DNA of 17,987 nt, from contig WQXC01000016.1 in NCBI GenBank assembly GCA_009785045.1, positions 1-17,987 on the forward strand. Direction: 5' to 3'. Of the stretch, positions 15,790-17,987 are shown in pieces; within the stretch, counting starts at the first letter, position 1; each line of letters starts with the position of its first letter. The DNA is from Treponema sp. (GTDB taxonomy: Bacteria > Spirochaetota > Spirochaetia > Treponematales > Breznakiellaceae). Made by a program: the position numbers and the translations under genes. A model generated the notes under the pieces. It was not told the DNA's origin. It saw nothing but the letters and a program-made list of their open reading frames with translations, and ran no database searches.

Positions 15790-17813
15790 TGATAGACAGG
15801 CGAAATGTAATAGAAAGACATAATCCCTGTTACAAAGAAATAAAAAAACAAACTCCGTTATCTGTTGGGAACGGTAAGTTTTGTTTTACCTCCGATTTTA
15901 CCGGCCTGCAAACCTTTTTTGACGAATACTCAGCTTTAGATGATGCATTCCCGCTTTGTACAATGGCAGAATGGGGATGGCATTCCTATCCGCAGGACAA
16001 AAATGACACAGCTCTCCTTCGCCTTACACCGTATGATACAAACGGACGAACTGTCTATTATGCCTCTGATGACTCAAATCAGGAAGAGTTATTTAAACAG
16101 ATAAGAATTAATACGCATAAGTTTCACCTGGGAAAGATTAGTTTTGAGTTACCGGATAAAAAGTTATCAATTTTTGATTGTAAACCTGTTCGCCAATTAC
16201 TCCTATTGTGGGATGGACTTTTGTTTTCTGAATTTATTATTGATAACGAAATTGTAAAAACAACTACCTTTATTCATCCTGATGAAGATACTTTATATAT
16301 AAAAGTTACTTCGCCTTTATTAGATAAAAATAAATTAAGGGTAAATATTACCTTTCCTTACGGTAGTCACAAAAAAACTGCCGCGGATTTTACTGTTCCC
16401 CAAAAACATACAACGCGGCTTTGCAAGTCAGACAATGGCTGTGTAGTTGAGCGAAAACTTGATAATACTATTTATAAAGTAATAATTAATGGTTATGGTT
16501 TTTATATTGATTCTGATGAACGCAGGCACATCGTTAACATAAATCCCCAGGATGAAGTTATTTCTTTTAGCGTAAGGTTCACTCAGGAAAACGAAACTTT
16601 ACCGCCGGACTCATATGAAAATGCGCTTATTAAATGCAGAGCATTCTGGGAACAATACTGGTCCTCTGGCGGCTTTATCGACTTTGCAGGTTCAAAAGAC
16701 CCCCGCGCTGCAGAGCTGGAACGCAGGATTATTCTTTCGCAGTATTTAATTGCTATTCAAAGCAGGGGAAAACTTCCGCCTGCAGAAACCGGCTTAACCT
16801 GCAATAGCTGGTACGGCAAGTTTCACATGGAAATGTACTTTTGGCACCATGCACATTTTGCTCTTTGGGGAAGAATAAAAGAATTAAAAAGAACTTTTGA
16901 ATATTACAAAGAGATTCTTCCGGTTGCAAAGAAGATCGCCGCTTCCCAGGGGTTTTCCGGAGCGCGCTGGCCGAAGATGTGCGATCCTTCAGGAGAGAAC
17001 ACGCCTTCGTCTGTGGCGGTATTTTTAATATGGCAGCAGCCGCACCCAATCATGCTTGCAGAACTTATTTGGCGCGCAGAAAAGGATGTGTCTTTCTTGC
17101 ATGAATACTGCGAAGTTATTATCGAAACTTGTGAGTTTATGAAAAGTTTTGTTAAACTTGACGGCGAGCGCTATGTATTGGGACCGCCGTACATTCCTGC
17201 GCAAGAGAGGCATGATCCTGCTCTTGTTTTAAATGCCGCATATGAACTTGAATATTTCCGCTATGGTTTTCGTACTGCAGATGTCCTGCTTACGCAAATA
17301 GGCTGTCAGAAATGTTACGGCGACATTGCAGATAAATTGGCTCTTCCAGCCGTAAAAGGCGGCGTTTACCTATCACACGAAAATTGCCCGGACACTTTCA
17401 GCAGGCTGCCTTTTTACACTGACCACCCTTCTATGCTTGCCATGTACGGCGTCCTTAACAGCGATGAAAAAGACAAAGGCATTATGTCAGCGACACTGGA
17501 CAAAGTCCTGGAAGTCTGGAAAAAAGAAACCTTTTACGGCTGGGACTTCCCAATGATGGCTATGACTGCCTGCCGTCTTGGCCGTTACAAAGAAGCGGTT
17601 GATTTACTTTTAATGGACAGCCCAAAAAATACCTGGCTGGAAAACGGCCACAACAAAATGACAGGCGACGATGCCTTGCCACTGTACCTGCCCGGTAACG
17701 GCGGCTTATTGCTCGCCGTCGCAATGCTTGCCGCAGGCTACGGCGAAAAACAAGGCTCGTCCTTCCCCGAGGGATTCACCGCGGAGGTTGAGGGGATCTT
17801 GGGGTATGTGTAG
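15789..17813 (+). CDS. Large glycoside-hydrolase-like protein, (alpha/alpha)6 type, specificity unknown
   Basis: A 674-residue protein without signal peptide. The N-terminus RHNPCYKEIKKQTPLSVGNG followed by KFCFTSDFTGLQTFFDEY has the GNG-x-F-x-F pattern of the beta-sandwich domain that precedes the helical barrel in GH65/GH95-like enzymes. Residues about 1-280 look beta-rich. From about 300 the sequence becomes helical, with aromatic- and acid-rich motifs typical of an (alpha/alpha)6 barrel: FHMEMYFWHHAHFALWGR (Glu348 is a candidate catalytic or binding acid), GARWPKMCDPSGE, VLGPPYIPAQERHDP, and ENGHNKMTGDDALPLYLPGN near the end. I recognise it as a recurrent family usually left hypothetical and cannot give a CAZy number. 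Coupling to the GH4 gene (TAATG) and the lack of export imply it acts in the cytoplasm on imported pectic or related oligosaccharides. Confidence 0.75.
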   Translation: MIDRRNVIERHNPCYKEIKKQTPLSVGNGKFCFTSDFTGLQTFFDEYSALDDAFPLCTMAEWGWHSYPQDKNDTALLRLTPYDTNGRTVYYASDDSNQEELFKQIRINTHKFHLGKISFELPDKKLSIFDCKPVRQLLLLWDGLLFSEFIIDNEIVKTTTFIHPDEDTLYIKVTSPLLDKNKLRVNITFPYGSHKKTAADFTVPQKHTTRLCKSDNGCVVERKLDNTIYKVIINGYGFYIDSDERRHIVNINPQDEVISFSVRFTQENETLPPDSYENALIKCRAFWEQYWSSGGFIDFAGSKDPRAAELERRIILSQYLIAIQSRGKLPPAETGLTCNSWYGKFHMEMYFWHHAHFALWGRIKELKRTFEYYKEILPVAKKIAASQGFSGARWPKMCDPSGENTPSSVAVFLIWQQPHPIMLAELIWRAEKDVSFLHEYCEVIIETCEFMKSFVKLDGERYVLGPPYIPAQERHDPALVLNAAYELEYFRYGFRTADVLLTQIGCQKCYGDIADKLALPAVKGGVYLSHENCPDTFSRLPFYTDHPSMLAMYGVLNSDEKDKGIMSATLDKVLEVWKKETFYGWDFPMMAMTACRLGRYKEAVDLLLMDSPKNTWLENGHNKMTGDDALPLYLPGNGGLLLAVAMLAAGYGEKQGSSFPEGFTAEVEGILGYV

Positions 17814-17832
17814 AGGGGATATCCGAGTAAAT

Positions 17833-17867
17833 AAAAAAAAGACCACCCTTTGGGTGATCTTTTTTTT
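17833..17867. terminator. Symmetrical bidirectional Rho-independent terminator
   Basis: A GC-rich stem GACCACCC-TTT-GGGTGATC (17841-17859) is flanked by A8 on the left (17833-17840) and T8 on the right (17860-17867), so it can terminate transcripts from both sides. One position is C-A mismatched in the plus-strand RNA but a U-G wobble in the minus-strand RNA. The hairpin is therefore stronger for transcription coming from the right. It ends the GH operon and probably the minus-strand RNA listed next. Confidence 0.9.
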
Positions 17868-17895
17868 CTCCCTAGCGCGGGTTCGCCTTCCAGTC

Positions 17896-17912
17896 GCAAA
17901 CATCCTGTTTGC
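17896..17912 (-). other. Perfect 7-bp hairpin presenting CAGGATG
   Basis: Perfect arms GCAAACA and TGTTTGC enclose the three-base loop GGA on the minus strand. Loop plus closing pairs read ACAGGATGT, containing CAGGATG, the repeat core of E. coli CsrB. A competing pairing, CCTGT with ACAGG (17922-17904), would open this stem and place AAGGAG in a nine-base loop. Confidence 0.65.
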
Positions 17913-17935
17913 TCCTTACAGGCCGTCTTTTTTGC

Positions 17936-17959
17936 TAATCCGACATCCCTGTCGGATTA
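17936..17959 (-). other. Perfect 10-bp hairpin presenting a CsrA consensus
   Basis: Perfect arms TAATCCGACA and TGTCGGATTA enclose a four-base loop, GGGA on the minus strand. Loop plus closing pairs read ACAGGGATGT, an exact match to ACARGGAUGU with the GGA in the loop, the presentation CsrA prefers. Confidence 0.7.
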
Positions 17960-17987
17960 CCTTTCGGAACCTTTCGGTTCCTCAAGG
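17960..17987 (-). other. Hairpin with GAAA tetraloop and tandem G-A internal loop
   Basis: In minus-strand RNA: CCUU, GA, GGAACC, loop GAAA, GGUUCC, GA, AAGG. The six-base-pair inner stem is capped by a GNRA tetraloop and continues, through facing GA/GA that can form sheared pairs, into four more pairs. These are RNA-specific stabilising features in the minus sense only; in the plus sense the loop is UUUC. The window ends here, so the outer stem may continue. Confidence 0.65.

Larger units (their letters stand above)
17833..17987 (-). ncRNA. Candidate CsrB/RsmZ-like small RNA (3' part; 5' end outside window)
   Basis: No protein gene covers this stretch. In minus-strand sense it reads, in order: a GAAA-tetraloop hairpin, a 10-bp hairpin with loop GGGA inside ACAGGGATGT, an AAGGAG segment, a 7-bp hairpin with loop GGA inside ACAGGATGT, segments TGGAAGG and AGGGAGA, and then the terminator. 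ACARGGAUGU is the core of the CsrA SELEX consensus and CAGGAUG is the CsrB repeat core. Seven GGA triplets occur in about 120 bases against about two expected: two in perfect hairpin loops, three apparently unpaired, two in stems. The role would be sequestering CsrA. The main alternative is a cluster of dispersed palindromic repeats. The promoter is not visible. Confidence 0.5.

Noticed and set aside
17706..17903. Minus-strand open frame of 65 codons starting ATGTTTGCG at the CAGGATG hairpin
   Set aside because: It runs through the terminator into the antisense of the GH-like gene, has no family resemblance, and its start coincides with the structured RNA. Not a gene.
1..17987. CRISPR arrays, tRNA genes, insertion sequences, phage or toxin-antitoxin genes
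   Set aside because: No regularly spaced direct repeats, cloverleaf sequences, transposase or integrase motifs were seen.

Overview
The window looks like chromosomal DNA from a host-associated or anaerobic spirochaete, most likely Treponema or a close relative. This is inferred from the moderate GC, the TPR-rich envelope proteins, the general style of the proteins and the use of TTG starts. No rRNA or other phylogenetic marker is present to confirm it. Genes are tightly packed, with many ATGA-type stop/start overlaps. I saw no insertion sequence, phage gene, tRNA or CRISPR array.

Layout: (1) 1-3492, plus strand: the 3' end of an unidentified gene, then a four-gene peptide/nickel-type (Dpp/Opp) ABC importer with two permeases and two ATPases, the last ATPase lacking the usual C-terminal region. 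(2) 7824-3496, minus strand: a four-gene operon of a secreted TPR protein, a membrane-anchored 12-TPR protein whose ribosome binding site is a G7 run, a small ACT-domain protein and its usual partner, a DUF711/UPF0210 protein. (3) 7904-11279, plus strand, starting from an overlapping divergent promoter region: a metallophosphoesterase with an altered first motif, a ParB-like-fold protein, pyridoxal kinase PdxY and an M28-like zinc peptidase with one ligand replaced. (4) 14364-11223, minus strand: tagaturonate epimerase UxaE and glucose-6-phosphate isomerase, the latter with its own sigma70-like promoter. (5) 14404-17813, plus strand: a GH4 enzyme carrying the CHEV motif of alpha-galacturonidases and a large GH-like protein of unassigned specificity. 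(6) 17814-17987, no protein gene: a symmetrical bidirectional terminator followed by three consecutive perfect hairpins.

Regions 4 and 5 form a small galacturonide-use module. The GH4 enzyme would release D-galacturonate from short pectic oligosaccharides. After isomerisation to tagaturonate by an enzyme not in this window, UxaE would convert it to fructuronate. The two transcription units diverge around a 17-bp inverted repeat that could be their shared operator.

The most interesting item is the right edge. Read on the minus strand, it looks like the 3' part of a structured small RNA. It has a GAAA-tetraloop hairpin with a tandem G-A internal loop, a 10-bp hairpin presenting an exact match to the CsrA SELEX consensus (ACARGGAUGU), a second hairpin presenting CAGGAUG (the CsrB repeat core), further single-stranded GGA motifs, and a terminator. 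This suggests a CsrB/RsmZ-like CsrA-sequestering RNA, a class I do not know to be described in spirochaetes. A dispersed palindromic repeat family is the main alternative.
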